A stretch of DNA of 64,000 nucleotides from Anabaena subtropica FACHB-260 (GCF_014697105.1 NZ_JACJRF010000003.1:1-64000); one strand, 5' to 3'. Positions 26,554 through 35,190 are shown, counted from the stretch's first letter. The notes: generated from the letters alone by a model not told the origin. Translations and numbers: made by a program.

Positions 26554-28593
26554 ATGCAGCCAGAACCCAAAGTAAACATCCTTCTGGTGGATGATAAAGT
26601 GGAAAACTTACTGGCACTAGAGGCAATTTTAGAGCGTCTAGGGGCTAATCTAGTCAGGGCGACTTCTGGGGAGGAAGCCTTGCGGTGTCTGCTGCATCAA
26701 GATTTTGCGGTAATTTTGTTAGATGTACAGATGCCAGGGATGGATGGTTTTGAAACTGCTACCCTGATTCGTAATCGTGGGCGATCGCGTCAGACTCCGA
26801 TTATTTTTCTCACTGCTTTTAGCACCAGTGAGCAAATGCTATTTAAGGGTTATGCACTAGGAGCAGTTGATTATCTCCTCAAACCCATAGATGCAAATAT
26901 TCTTACTTCTAAGGTTACAGTATTTGTTGAACTTTTTAAGAAAACTCAAGCAATCCAACGCCAAGCAGCTCAACTGGCAGCGATTAATGCTGAACTCAGA
27001 CAAAGTGAAGAACGTTTCCGTTCTTTAAGTACTTGCTCACCTGTAGGCATTTTTGAAACCGATGCTGAAGGACGGTGTAATTATACCAATCCCCGCTATC
27101 AAGCAATTTGCGGCTTGGATGCTACAGAGAGTTTAGATAAAAGATGGCTAGAATCTGTTCATCGAGAGGATAGGGAACGAGCGATAGCTAGTTGGTCTAC
27201 TTATATTTACCAAGGTGGCGACTATTCAGATGAATTTCGCTTTCAAACCGTTGATGATCGCCTGCGATGGGTGCAGGTACGCTCCTCACCTATGCTTTCT
27301 GGTAATGGTGAATTGCTTGGCTATGTCGGTACACTCGAAGACATCACCGCACGTAAGCAATCTGAAGAAATCCGCGCTCAGGTAATCTACGAACAAACCG
27401 CTAGACAAGAAGCCGAGGCGGCAAATCGCATGAAAGATGAGTTTTTGGCTGTCCTCTCCCACGAACTCCGCACCCCCCTAACTTCCATGTTGGGCTGGTC
27501 AAAAATTCTCCGAGCTAAAAAACTAGACGAAAAAGCCACAGCCAAGGCCTTAGAAGCGATTGAACGCAATGCTAATTCGCAAGTGCAACTGATTGAAGAT
27601 ATTTTAGATGTGTCGCGGATTATTCGTGGTCAACTGAGGCTGAATTTATCTCCCGTCAACTTAATAACAGTGGTGGAAGCAGCCCTAGAGGCAGTGCGTC
27701 CCCTAGCGGATACAAAAAGTATTACCATCGAGACGGCACTTGATTATACTTTAAGCCCAGTCAGTGGTGATTCAGCGCGGTTGCAACAAATTGTCTGGAA
27801 TCTCCTCACCAACGCCATTAAGTTTACACCAAAAGAAGGTAAGGTAGAAGTCCGGTTAGAAGGGATAAATAGTGAATTATCTGGTGATTTGACTCACGCT
27901 CAAATTCAGGTCATCGATACAGGGATTGGTATTGAAAGTGCATTTCTCCCCAAAGTGTTTGAGCGTTTCCGCCAAGCAGATAGTACCACGACGCGATCGC
28001 ACAATGGATTAGGTCTAGGATTAGCAATTGTGCGGCATTTGGTGGAACTACACAACGCCACAATTTTTGCAGAAAGTCAAGGGGTAGGAAAAGGAGCCAC
28101 CTTTACTGTCAGATTCCCACTCATGCAAGAAAATCGGGAAACTCAACCAGCACCAACAGAAAATACCTCTGTAGATTCCGCTAACTCTTCTCCCCTCGCT
28201 GGCTTAAAAGTTCTCATTGTCGATGATGAAGCTGATACCCGAAACTTTTTAGGATTCTTGTTTGAAGAGTATGGGGCAATTTCCTCCACCACAGCATCAG
28301 TTGAGGCTGCATTAGCCGTCATTGAACAGTTAAAACCAGATATCCTGGTTAGCGATATTGGGATGGCAGAACAAGATGGTTATACTCTCATCCGCAAACT
28401 GCGCTCCTTACCACCAGAACAAGGTGGTAAGATACCAGCGATCGCTTTAACAGCATATTCACGAGAAGAAGACCGCCAACAAGTCGTAGAATCTGGATTT
28501 CAACATCATTTATCTAAGCCTGTTGACCCCAACAAATTAATCTCTGTAGTAGCCAGTATTTTCCATCTTTCCCTTCCCGTAGAAGTTAGTTAG
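26554..28593 (+). CDS. REC-PAS-histidine kinase-REC hybrid kinase
   Basis: Start set to the ATG at 26554; the longer frame opens with TTG inside cheB. The 679-residue soluble protein begins with a receiver domain (phospho-acceptor D57 in LLDVQMPGMDG). A PAS/PAC sensor follows (about 150-270), then HisKA with H303 (LSHELRTPLTS) and HATPase with DTGIGIE and GLGLGLAI boxes. It ends with a second receiver (D601 in VSDIGMAEQDG). No membrane segment is present. As last gene of the cheR-cheB operon it probably supplies the phosphorylation branch of this non-classical methylation module. Confidence 0.93.
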   Translation: MQPEPKVNILLVDDKVENLLALEAILERLGANLVRATSGEEALRCLLHQDFAVILLDVQMPGMDGFETATLIRNRGRSRQTPIIFLTAFSTSEQMLFKGYALGAVDYLLKPIDANILTSKVTVFVELFKKTQAIQRQAAQLAAINAELRQSEERFRSLSTCSPVGIFETDAEGRCNYTNPRYQAICGLDATESLDKRWLESVHREDRERAIASWSTYIYQGGDYSDEFRFQTVDDRLRWVQVRSSPMLSGNGELLGYVGTLEDITARKQSEEIRAQVIYEQTARQEAEAANRMKDEFLAVLSHELRTPLTSMLGWSKILRAKKLDEKATAKALEAIERNANSQVQLIEDILDVSRIIRGQLRLNLSPVNLITVVEAALEAVRPLADTKSITIETALDYTLSPVSGDSARLQQIVWNLLTNAIKFTPKEGKVEVRLEGINSELSGDLTHAQIQVIDTGIGIESAFLPKVFERFRQADSTTTRSHNGLGLGLAIVRHLVELHNATIFAESQGVGKGATFTVRFPLMQENRETQPAPTENTSVDSANSSPLAGLKVLIVDDEADTRNFLGFLFEEYGAISSTTASVEAALAVIEQLKPDILVSDIGMAEQDGYTLIRKLRSLPPEQGGKIPAIALTAYSREEDRQQVVESGFQHHLSKPVDPNKLISVVASIFHLSLPVEVS

Positions 28594-29148
28594 TTGAGGA
28601 AGTCAACAATAAAAAATTAAGAAATATTTCTAGCGGACAAAATACCAGTAATTACATCTAAAAATTCCGCTTAAATCTGGTTGTAGATTTTTAGGTAATT
28701 AACCTAAAATTACGTCTCATTACAATTTAATTTGAGTTATGTAAGGTTCATACTCGATTTCTGAAATAACTGTAGGAGAGCCACTGCGTTGGTGAAGCAA
28801 CGCGGTCTTTTCTTCGTTCCCTGCGGGAAGCTTCGCGTTCGTGGAGCGTGTCGGAGACAGATGTTTCACAAAGGGAGTTTCCTCCATGAGCGATTGCCGA
28901 AAGGGTTTTCCGGCTTATTCGCTCTTAGCGTTCCCGCAGGGTAGCAAGTGGCTTTGGGCAATACCCACTCTACAGATACTGAGATTTTTTCAATAATCAA
29001 ATCGGATTTCCACATAGACCATAATTAATGAATTATGTCTAATTATTTATTAAGAACACCTTGATTTATTTGATACAACTTGGAAATATCAGAATTAGGT
29101 TAAACATAATTCCCAGTTTAATCTTTGTAAACTTAAGGAGTTTAATTC
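28594..29148. other. Repeat-bearing spacer
   Basis: About 550 bases without a gene. The middle holds GC-richer palindromic repeats (28786-28941). The right end is AT-rich and carries the promoter and the AAGGAG ribosome-binding site (29135-29140) of the 80-residue peptide gene. Confidence 0.55.
28786..28941. repeat. Compound palindromic repeat
   Basis: A small hairpin (GCGTTG / CAACGC, 28786-28803) is followed by a nested palindrome. The outer arms are CCCTGCGGGAA (28819-28829) and TTCCCGCAGGG (28931-28941), the middle arms GAGCGA / TCGCTC (28888-28893 and 28919-28924), and the inner arms GCCG / CGGC (28896-28914). The segment is GC-richer than its surroundings. It resembles the interspersed palindromic repeats common in Nostoc genomes. 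Confidence 0.75.
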
Positions 29149-29391
29149 ATGGCTAACATCACAATCGATACACTATATCTAACAGGTTATGATTTGCTTT
29201 GTGATTTTGAGAGCTTTCTTAATGAACTATTTCCCGAGGAAATGTCATCTATCCAAGGAGGTTTTTGGGGTAAATCTTCTGGGTATAATTCCTTTTCTGG
29301 AGGTGGCTTTTCAGGACATAGTGGCTCTTATAACTCGTTTTCTGGCGGGTCTTTTGGCTACGGTGGCTACCGCAAGAAGTTCTGGTATTAA
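29149..29391 (+). CDS. Gly/Ser/Tyr-rich peptide with double-glycine-like leader
   Basis: The 80-residue product has an acidic N-terminal part ending ELFPEEMSSIQGG (residue 38 or so), which looks like a double-glycine leader cut by ABC-type peptidase exporters. The remainder is very rich in Gly, Ser, Tyr and Phe. It has two near-repeats (GYNSFSGGGF and SYNSFSGGSF) and ends in basic and aromatic residues (YRKKFWY). A strong AAGGAG lies eight bases upstream, and a long hairpin terminator follows. It may be a bacteriocin-like or modified secreted peptide. No maturation enzyme or transporter is encoded nearby. The function is inferred only. Confidence 0.65.
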   Translation: MANITIDTLYLTGYDLLCDFESFLNELFPEEMSSIQGGFWGKSSGYNSFSGGGFSGHSGSYNSFSGGSFGYGGYRKKFWY

Positions 29392-29405
29392 CTGTTAGTG
29401 AATAG

Positions 29406-29441
29406 CCAATTGTGATTTTTAATAAAAATAGACACAATTGG
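29406..29441 (+). terminator. Hairpin after the Gly-rich peptide gene
   Basis: CCAATTGTG pairs with CACAATTGG, and inside the loop ATTTTT pairs with AAAAAT. It starts 15 bases after the stop codon. Confidence 0.65.
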
Positions 29442-29520
29442 ATTTATAACTTGGCCACCTATATAATTGAGGGAATGAGGATAGCCATCTACCTAATTTA
29501 AATCAGTAAAGCTGATAATT

Positions 29521-29808
29521 ATGTCACATCAAATCCCTGAATTAACTTTAGAAACACAAGCTAACATAATTGGTGGCGTTAATCTTTCCATCACCAATAA
29601 TACTGACAAGAATCTGACTCAAATTCGTATTGACAAGGGTAGTGCTAGAATTCGGGTTAATTTAGGAGAAGTATCCCCAAATCAAAACTTTCGTAGTCAA
29701 TCTGGGGATTGTAGGTCTTATTTTGATGAATTTACTGGACAATTTACTTTTTCGTGTAGTTTAAGAGATTCTAGCGGAACTGGAGAAAACTTTTTTCCTA
29801 GTTTATAG
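29521..29808 (+). CDS. Second small protein with GG leader-like N-terminus
   Basis: The 95-residue product begins IPELTLETQANIIGG, again shaped like a short double-glycine leader (ends at about residue 19). The remainder is unlike the first peptide: beta-rich (VNLSITNNTDKNLTQIRID), with two cysteines (SGDCRSYF and FSCSL) that could form a disulfide. It lies 130 bases after the first peptide gene, separated by a terminator, so each may have its own promoter. Family not recognised. Confidence 0.6.
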   Translation: MSHQIPELTLETQANIIGGVNLSITNNTDKNLTQIRIDKGSARIRVNLGEVSPNQNFRSQSGDCRSYFDEFTGQFTFSCSLRDSSGTGENFFPSL

Positions 29809-29825
29809 ACTCTCATGAGCTTTAG

Positions 29826-30596
29826 TTACCAAGGTAACTGACTTCCGTCCCAGGAGAAAAACTGGCCACTATCACCGTCTTGGAGTTGTTCAATAACAGC
29901 CAATAATTGGCTAACAGTGCGTTCCACTGAAAATAATTTCTCCGCAGATACATTTTTTTGAAAGGGACGAGAAAGACGTGTATCTGTTGTCCCAGGATGT
30001 AAAGTCACTACTGTAGTTTTAGGACAACTTCTACTATATTCAATAGCGACATTCCGCATAAACATATTCAGCGCAGCTTTAGAGGCGCGATAGCCATACC
30101 AACCACCAAGCTGATTGTCGCCTATACTGCCTAATTTAGCAGAGATATTAGCAAAAACACTCTTATCATCATGTCGAAACAAAGGCAAAAGGTGTTTAGC
30201 TAGGAGAATAGCGCCTATACTGTTGACTTGAAAGTAACGCAGTAAATTTTCTGAATTAATTTGTCTCAAACTTTTTTCTGGTTGTATATTTCCATCATGT
30301 AGGAGTCCTACACAGTTGATGACCAAATGTAATTTATTAGTTTCATTGCTTATCTGTTGCAAGACTTCAGCAATCTGTAACTCATCAGTAATATTCAGTG
30401 ATATACAAGTTAATCGCCGGGAATATTCATCTTGCAATACTACTAAATCTGATGCTGAATCTAATCGGCGATAGGTGGCGTAAATTTTGGCGATTCTGTC
30501 ATCTTGTAGCAATTTTTTGACAAAACCTAAGCCGATGCCTTGGCTAGCTCCTATGATCAAGACATTGACATGATTAATTTCATCAATAAAAGACAT
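29826..30596 (-). CDS. Short-chain dehydrogenase/reductase (C-factor-like)
   Basis: A 256-residue SDR with the NAD(P)-binding motif GASQGIG, an NCVGLL segment and the catalytic YxxxK (GYRASKAAL). Start set to the ATG at 30596, directly before VNVLIIGASQGIG. The longer frame adds 11 residues. The sequence resembles the C-factor (CsgA-like) branch of SDRs. Substrate unknown. Confidence 0.88.
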   Translation of the reverse strand: MSFIDEINHVNVLIIGASQGIGLGFVKKLLQDDRIAKIYATYRRLDSASDLVVLQDEYSRRLTCISLNITDELQIAEVLQQISNETNKLHLVINCVGLLHDGNIQPEKSLRQINSENLLRYFQVNSIGAILLAKHLLPLFRHDDKSVFANISAKLGSIGDNQLGGWYGYRASKAALNMFMRNVAIEYSRSCPKTTVVTLHPGTTDTRLSRPFQKNVSAEKLFSVERTVSQLLAVIEQLQDGDSGQFFSWDGSQLPW

Positions 30597-30636
30597 ACAA
30601 AATAATAGCGATCGCCTACTTGATTGCAACTATAAA

Positions 30637-30849
30637 CTATTCCTGCACTACCTCAACCAACTCCTCAATCATCACCTCAAAAGTCCGGGCTAACTTCTGA
30701 ATGGCGGTAAAATCTACAGTCGCCAATCCAGGCGATCGCGCATAGGTTCTCAGAGTGCTGTAAACTACACCAGAACGGTCAGATACTTCCTTCAACGTCC
30801 AACCTCTCTGGGCCGCATACTCTCGAATCTTAAGGCGAATCATTCCCAT
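30637..30849 (-). CDS. Small XRE-family helix-turn-helix regulator
   Basis: A 70-residue Cro/CI-type DNA-binding domain. IREYAAQRGWTLKEVSDRSGV and STLRTYARSP form the helix-turn-helix, followed by helices ending EELVEVVQE. It is almost only the HTH domain, as in small antitoxin-like regulators. The SDR gene lies 40 bases downstream on the same strand, so the regulator and SDR may be cotranscribed. The start may be the second methionine, at 30843. Confidence 0.85.
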   Translation of the reverse strand: MGMIRLKIREYAAQRGWTLKEVSDRSGVVYSTLRTYARSPGLATVDFTAIQKLARTFEVMIEELVEVVQE

Positions 30850-31018
30850 AATTTACTCAATTCGTGACTTGTATCAGTCGCCAAATAATTGTATCATATA
30901 AAACTATCGCCCCCCGGCCTAGGAAACTGAGAGAGCGATCGCTTACTGCGGGGCATAGCCCATCGCACGTGTTAAAATACACATCCCGTAAAAAGCGAGA
31001 TTCACCTTTTTTCGGAGA

Positions 31019-31069
31019 AATTATCTTTCCTTACGAGGATTATCTTTTTTCTTATCAGGATTATCTTTT
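31019..31069 (+). repeat. 21-base tandem repeat that ends at a start codon
   Basis: ATTATCTTT recurs three times at about 21-base spacing (from 31022, 31040 and 31061), and AGGATTATCTTTT occurs twice exactly (31036-31048 and 31057-31069). The last copy supplies an AGGA ribosome-binding site nine bases before the ATG at 31070, so the repeat duplicates the translation signal. Confidence 0.7.
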
Positions 31070-31555
31070 ATGGTATCATTACTCAACCCAAAAGCAATTG
31101 TCATCCGTCCATCAAAAATTGTTCACAAATCGTTAACTCCTCATCCCTTGGCACGATTTGTCACAGAAGAAGCAATTTGTTTGATGTTCCGTATTGGGTT
31201 TGATGATATCTACACAGTAGAATGCTGGCGATATGTAGTTTACGTCCACGCCAAAGGCGTAAGTACATTTGTCAGTTATGCTGATTTTCCCCCGACTGTG
31301 GGAGTACGACCACCAACCACATTAGACTTTATTAAATGGCGTAGGCGTTGGCGCAAGCAACACGACCAAGCTCACCGCAAGCAAGCACCAGAATGGTGGG
31401 AAGAATTTTTTATTAGGGAGTTTTGGCAAGCTCCTTCCGAGTCTGTGTTACACAGTTGGGGTGAATTAGTAGGGATAATTAGATTTGTCTTTAGTGAAGA
31501 AACTTTGGCAGAACTCCGCAGACACTATCGCCAAGAAAAATTATCCTTAAATTAA
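31070..31555 (+). CDS. Hypothetical protein rich in Trp and basic residues (161 aa)
   Basis: The product has no signal peptide or membrane segment. The first half looks beta-rich (ARFVTEEAICLMFRIGFDDI, then ECWRYVVYVHAKGVSTFVSY). The second half is helical with many Arg, Trp and Glu residues (FIKWRRRWRKQHDQAHRKQ). The DNA coding for the Arg-rich piece resembles short Nostoc repeats (GGCGTAGGCGTTGGCGCAAG). Family not recognised. Confidence 0.65.
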   Translation: MVSLLNPKAIVIRPSKIVHKSLTPHPLARFVTEEAICLMFRIGFDDIYTVECWRYVVYVHAKGVSTFVSYADFPPTVGVRPPTTLDFIKWRRRWRKQHDQAHRKQAPEWWEEFFIREFWQAPSESVLHSWGELVGIIRFVFSEETLAELRRHYRQEKLSLN

Positions 31556-31639
31556 CTAGAGTCTCCAAGGGAGGCGCACGTTAATTTAATGTCCCTGTGG
31601 TGAACATTAACCACAGAGACACAAAGAAAAGTTTACAAC

Positions 31640-32542
31640 TTATTCATTGAGTTTATTAGCGGCTCGGTGAGCGCGTGCTTCGGCAGAGGACATGACTTCC
31701 TCGAAATTTTCTAACACTTCGCCAGGGAAGTTTTCTAAAGCTCTAGTAGAGATAGCAACTCGACCTTTACCTTCATCTAAGTCAATAACTACCGCTTTAA
31801 TTATTTGACCAATTTGAAAGACTTTCTCTAGAGACTCGATGAATTTTTGACTGACTTGCTTAATATGTAGTAAGGCACTGAGACCATTTAAATCGACAAA
31901 CACACCAAAAGGTTTAATCCCAGTCACTTTACCTTCTATTAACTGACCAATTTCTAACTGGCTGAAGTTGCTAGAACGAGTTACCAAACGTTGGGAAAGG
32001 ACTAGTTTTTTAGTGTTGCGGTCTACGTCTAAAAAGCCAGCCGTTAAAGTATGACCCTTAAGTGATTCTAAATTATCACGCTCTGTCAAGTGCGATCGCG
32101 GAATAAATCCCCGCAAAGTTTGATAATCAACGGTGACACCACCTTTATTTACACCCGTCACCCGTACATCCACAGTCTGGGAATTTTCCTTCATTTGTGC
32201 TAATTTTTCCCAGATATGCTGAATTTCTAACTGCCGTCGAGAAAGAGTTACTTGACCTTCTGCATCCTGCTCACGGATAATCAAAAACTCAAGTTCCTCC
32301 TGCAACGGCAGCACTTCCGATAAATCGTTAACTGCTCTCAAAGAAGCCTCATCGCGGGGAATATAAGCTGACGACTTGCCACCAATATCAACGTAAGCGC
32401 CATCAGGGTCAAGTTGGAACACTTTGCCGTAGACAATTTGCCCTTTTTGAAACTGGTAGTCGTGATTTTCTAGTGCTTTGGCGAAGTCGTCCATTGTAAA
32501 AGACGAATTGGCTGTTTGAGAAAGTTTCGATTCGGAATTCAT
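31640..32542 (-). CDS. S1-domain RNA-binding protein (ribosomal protein S1 homologue)
   Basis: The 300-residue protein has three S1 (OB-fold) domains at about residues 32-102, 118-184 and 198-268. The third contains the clear S1 signature GKVTGIKPFGVFVDLNGLSALLHI. Plant and cyanobacterial S1 proteins have about three S1 repeats against six in E. coli, and cyanobacteria often have two paralogues (rps1a and rps1b). It probably binds mRNA at the ribosome. The copy could be either paralogue. Confidence 0.88.
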   Translation of the reverse strand: MNSESKLSQTANSSFTMDDFAKALENHDYQFQKGQIVYGKVFQLDPDGAYVDIGGKSSAYIPRDEASLRAVNDLSEVLPLQEELEFLIIREQDAEGQVTLSRRQLEIQHIWEKLAQMKENSQTVDVRVTGVNKGGVTVDYQTLRGFIPRSHLTERDNLESLKGHTLTAGFLDVDRNTKKLVLSQRLVTRSSNFSQLEIGQLIEGKVTGIKPFGVFVDLNGLSALLHIKQVSQKFIESLEKVFQIGQIIKAVVIDLDEGKGRVAISTRALENFPGEVLENFEEVMSSAEARAHRAANKLNE

Positions 32543-32641
32543 GACTATTGAAATTGAATTGTTGTTATTTGATTTGAGACCAACGGAGTTGATAATTTGT
32601 AATTAACAAAAGCGGTGGTGTGAAAATTGAGAGTCTGTAAC

Positions 32642-33388
32642 CTAAGTTGCTAACACAGTCTTAAATAACTGCTGCACTTGTTCCCAAGCATCAGCTGCTG
32701 CTTGAGGATTATAACTGGCACGACGGTCACAGAAAAATCCGTGGTCAGCTCCATCGTAGCGGAACACACGATGAGAAATGTTGTAGTTTTCTAACTCCTT
32801 CTCGATTTGCTCTACTTGGTCTTGAGGGATACTGGCATCTTCCGTACCAAAAAAACCATAGAGTGTGCCTTTGATTTGTGGTGTAAGGCTAATGGTAGGA
32901 TTTCCACCGCCAAAGGTGCGAGTAGCAATTCCCGCACCGTAAAAAGATGCAGCCGCTTTGATATCTGGTAGAGTGGCAGCAAGATAAGTCACATGACCGC
33001 CGAAGCAGAAGCCAATACAACCAAAGCCATCTTTTTTTACTTGGGGCAGAGTTTTGAGATAATCAATGGCTGATTGAATATCGCTCAGTAATTCTGATGC
33101 TGTGGTTTGCATCGCATAGCCTCTGCCAATTTCAATAGCTTCAGCTGTGTATCCAGTTTCAAAACCTGGTGCTTGGCGCTGAAATAATGCAGGAGCGATC
33201 GCCACATACCCCAATTTGGCAATTCGTTCGGTCACATCCCGAATATGCTCGTTAACTCCAAAAATCTCCTGTAAAACCACAATTCCTGGGTAAGAACCGA
33301 GTGCTTGTGGTTGTGCTAAGTAAGCAGCAATTTGCAGGTCATCTTGCGAAAGTGTCACCGTTTCCGTGACTAATGCTGGCTCAGTCAT
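32642..33388 (-). CDS. Dienelactone hydrolase family protein
   Basis: A 248-residue alpha/beta hydrolase. The nucleophile elbow is GFCFGG with cysteine, as in true dienelactone hydrolases. The conserved QEIFGVNEHIRD block holds the glutamate that interacts with the cysteine. The acid (FFGTEDASIP) and histidine (DGADHGFFCD) are also present. The natural substrate in cyanobacteria is unknown. Confidence 0.9.
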   Translation of the reverse strand: MTEPALVTETVTLSQDDLQIAAYLAQPQALGSYPGIVVLQEIFGVNEHIRDVTERIAKLGYVAIAPALFQRQAPGFETGYTAEAIEIGRGYAMQTTASELLSDIQSAIDYLKTLPQVKKDGFGCIGFCFGGHVTYLAATLPDIKAAASFYGAGIATRTFGGGNPTISLTPQIKGTLYGFFGTEDASIPQDQVEQIEKELENYNISHRVFRYDGADHGFFCDRRASYNPQAAADAWEQVQQLFKTVLAT

Positions 33389-33533
33389 GATAATTTTTAC
33401 CTGTGTTGTATGGTGAATCTTTCTGATTATTTGATATAACTAGGCTACTTCTATCAAATTTTCAACTACCAATAGTCAATATAATTACTAATTTTTAGTT
33501 CGTAATTGTAGGTGCAAGCATTCAAGAGGTTGG

Positions 33534-34520
33534 ATGATGATTCAATTCCGTATTCAGCCAGATAGTGAAATTCCCGCATCAACCCAACTGTTCAACCAAC
33601 TCCGGTTTGCGATCGCTTCTCGGCAATATCCACCCGCATACAAATTGCCAAGCACAAGGGCTTTGGCAATGCAAACGGGTTTACACCGTAATACTATTAG
33701 TAAAGTCTACCGTCAGCTAGAGGAAGACGGTTTTGTCGAAAGTTTGGCTGGTTCAGGGATTTACGTCCGCGCTCAAGGTCATGAAGGTGGTAGTAGGCTA
33801 CAATCGCCAATTCTCACACAACATCCTGAAGCATCAAAAGTTTTGCAGCAAGCACTTGATGAACTGCTAAGTCAAGACTATTCACTCAGCCAAGCACGGG
33901 AGATATTTTTAGCAGAAATTGACTGGCGCTTGCGTTGTAGTGCGCGGGTGTTGGTAGCAGCGCCTGCTCAAGATATGGGTGTTGGGGAATTAATGGCTTA
34001 TGAATTAGAAGAAGAGCTAGAAATACCCGTGCAGATAGTAGCGATAGATGAGTTAGCGTCCGTACTAGATAAAACTACCTCGGCAACTGTCGTCACCAGT
34101 CGCTATTTTATCAATGATGTGGAGGCGATCGCTGCTCCTAAAGCCATCCGTGTAATTCCTCTGGATATCTATGACTACAACAAAGAAATCAACTTGCTGA
34201 AAAATTTAGCCAAAGATAACTGTGTAGGGATAGTCAGCCTCAGTTCAGGAGTTGGTCGCCAAGCAGAAGTCATCCTTCACGGATTGCGGGGTGATGATTT
34301 ATTGGTGATGACTGCCCAACCAAAGGATACTTATAAAATGCAGGCGATCGTCAAGCGGGCTGAAGTGATTATCACCGACCAAGCCTGTTATGCAACTGTA
34401 CAAGCAGCAGTGCAAGCAGCCTCCGAAGATATTATTCGCCCACCAAAACTAATTAAAGTGGAAAATTACATCGGCACAAATTCGATTAACTTGCTTAAAC
34501 GAGAACTGGGATTGGGCTAA
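33534..34520 (+). CDS. GntR-family regulator with a non-canonical C-terminal domain
   Basis: Residues 1-75 form a GntR winged helix (QLFNQLRFAIASRQYPPAYKLPSTRALAMQTGLHRNTISKVYRQLEEDGFV). The remaining 250 residues are not the usual FadR, HutC/UTRA or aminotransferase domain. They contain alpha/beta segments (VTSRYFINDVEAIAAPKAIRVIPLD, then CVGIVSLSSGVGRQAEVILH) that suggest a periplasmic-binding-like or receiver-like sensor fold. GAGG lies just upstream of the tandem ATG codons. It is divergent from the dienelactone hydrolase gene, which it may control. Confidence 0.85.
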   Translation: MMIQFRIQPDSEIPASTQLFNQLRFAIASRQYPPAYKLPSTRALAMQTGLHRNTISKVYRQLEEDGFVESLAGSGIYVRAQGHEGGSRLQSPILTQHPEASKVLQQALDELLSQDYSLSQAREIFLAEIDWRLRCSARVLVAAPAQDMGVGELMAYELEEELEIPVQIVAIDELASVLDKTTSATVVTSRYFINDVEAIAAPKAIRVIPLDIYDYNKEINLLKNLAKDNCVGIVSLSSGVGRQAEVILHGLRGDDLLVMTAQPKDTYKMQAIVKRAEVIITDQACYATVQAAVQAASEDIIRPPKLIKVENYIGTNSINLLKRELGLG

Positions 34521-34637
34521 GAAAGAGTATAGGGACAAAAATTTTTGTTTGTTTTGAAAGCGGAAATTCTCACCATCTTCCCATAACCTTAACCCTAGAG
34601 CTAATTTATGGGTATTACTACGTGATCAGAATCTTCA

Positions 34638-34664
34638 TCCTCACCAGATTCTCTTTGGTGAGGA
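34638..34664 (+). terminator. Hairpin after the GntR gene
   Basis: TCCTCACCA pairs perfectly with TGGTGAGGA over a nine-base loop, about 120 bases past the stop. Only a loose T-rich stretch follows. Confidence 0.5.
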
Positions 34665-34733
34665 CTTTGATTATTTATATAACTATTTTTTATATAACAA
34701 TAATTAAATATTAAAATTACCGTATACTACGAT

Positions 34734-34778
34734 ACACGAAAAAGCGCTCATAGTTTTGCTCCTGGGCGCTTATCGTGT
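34734..34778. terminator. Second hairpin with A/T-flanked stem
   Basis: ACACGA and AAGCGC on the left pair with GCGCTT and CGTGT on the right, with small internal irregularities. An A run lies on the left arm, so on the minus strand it reads like a terminator. Confidence 0.45.
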
Positions 34779-35091
34779 AAGTTTATACCAAATTACTTTT
34801 CTGACGTAACAGTTAAAATCTGCAATCTCCTTTCAGGAAAAGCATTGCAGCGATTGCTTGTAACAAACATTTAAGTAAAGAGGTATCACTCCTTGCACTA
34901 ATTAAGAATATCTTTTTTCAGATAAAAATAAGCCTTTAATAAGTGCCAGTTTATGAACTGACCATAGTCAAAAATCATTCATTGTGCATAGTGTCTAATA
35001 AAACATAATTAAGAGTACTAAGTTATTAATGAATAATTTCATACCAAACTTAATAAGTTCTGCACATAGATGACTCTCTCAAGGTATTCAC

Positions 35092-35190
35092 CATACCAAT
35101 TCAAAATTAAGAAAGCTAGGCATAACAAAGTTTTGGGAGCGTTTATCTGCCACATTCTTTTTTCAAATTGGTATTGAATAATACCAATTT
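35092..35190. repeat. Small MITE-like element with inverted ends
   Basis: ATACCAATTCAAAA (about 35093-35107) is inverted relative to TTCAAATTGGTAT (about 35162-35174), flanking about 55 bases. The right end is itself part of a perfect palindrome: AAATTGGTATT, gaat, AATACCAATTT (35165-35190). Confidence 0.5.

Noticed and set aside
30864-31136. 90-codon plus-strand frame before the 161-residue gene
   Set aside because: It consists of repeat-derived and spacer sequence, overlaps the next gene and has no recognisable domain.
31640-32542. Identification as a specific S1 paralogue (rps1a or rps1b)
   Set aside because: Without the other copy for comparison, domain count alone cannot separate the two.
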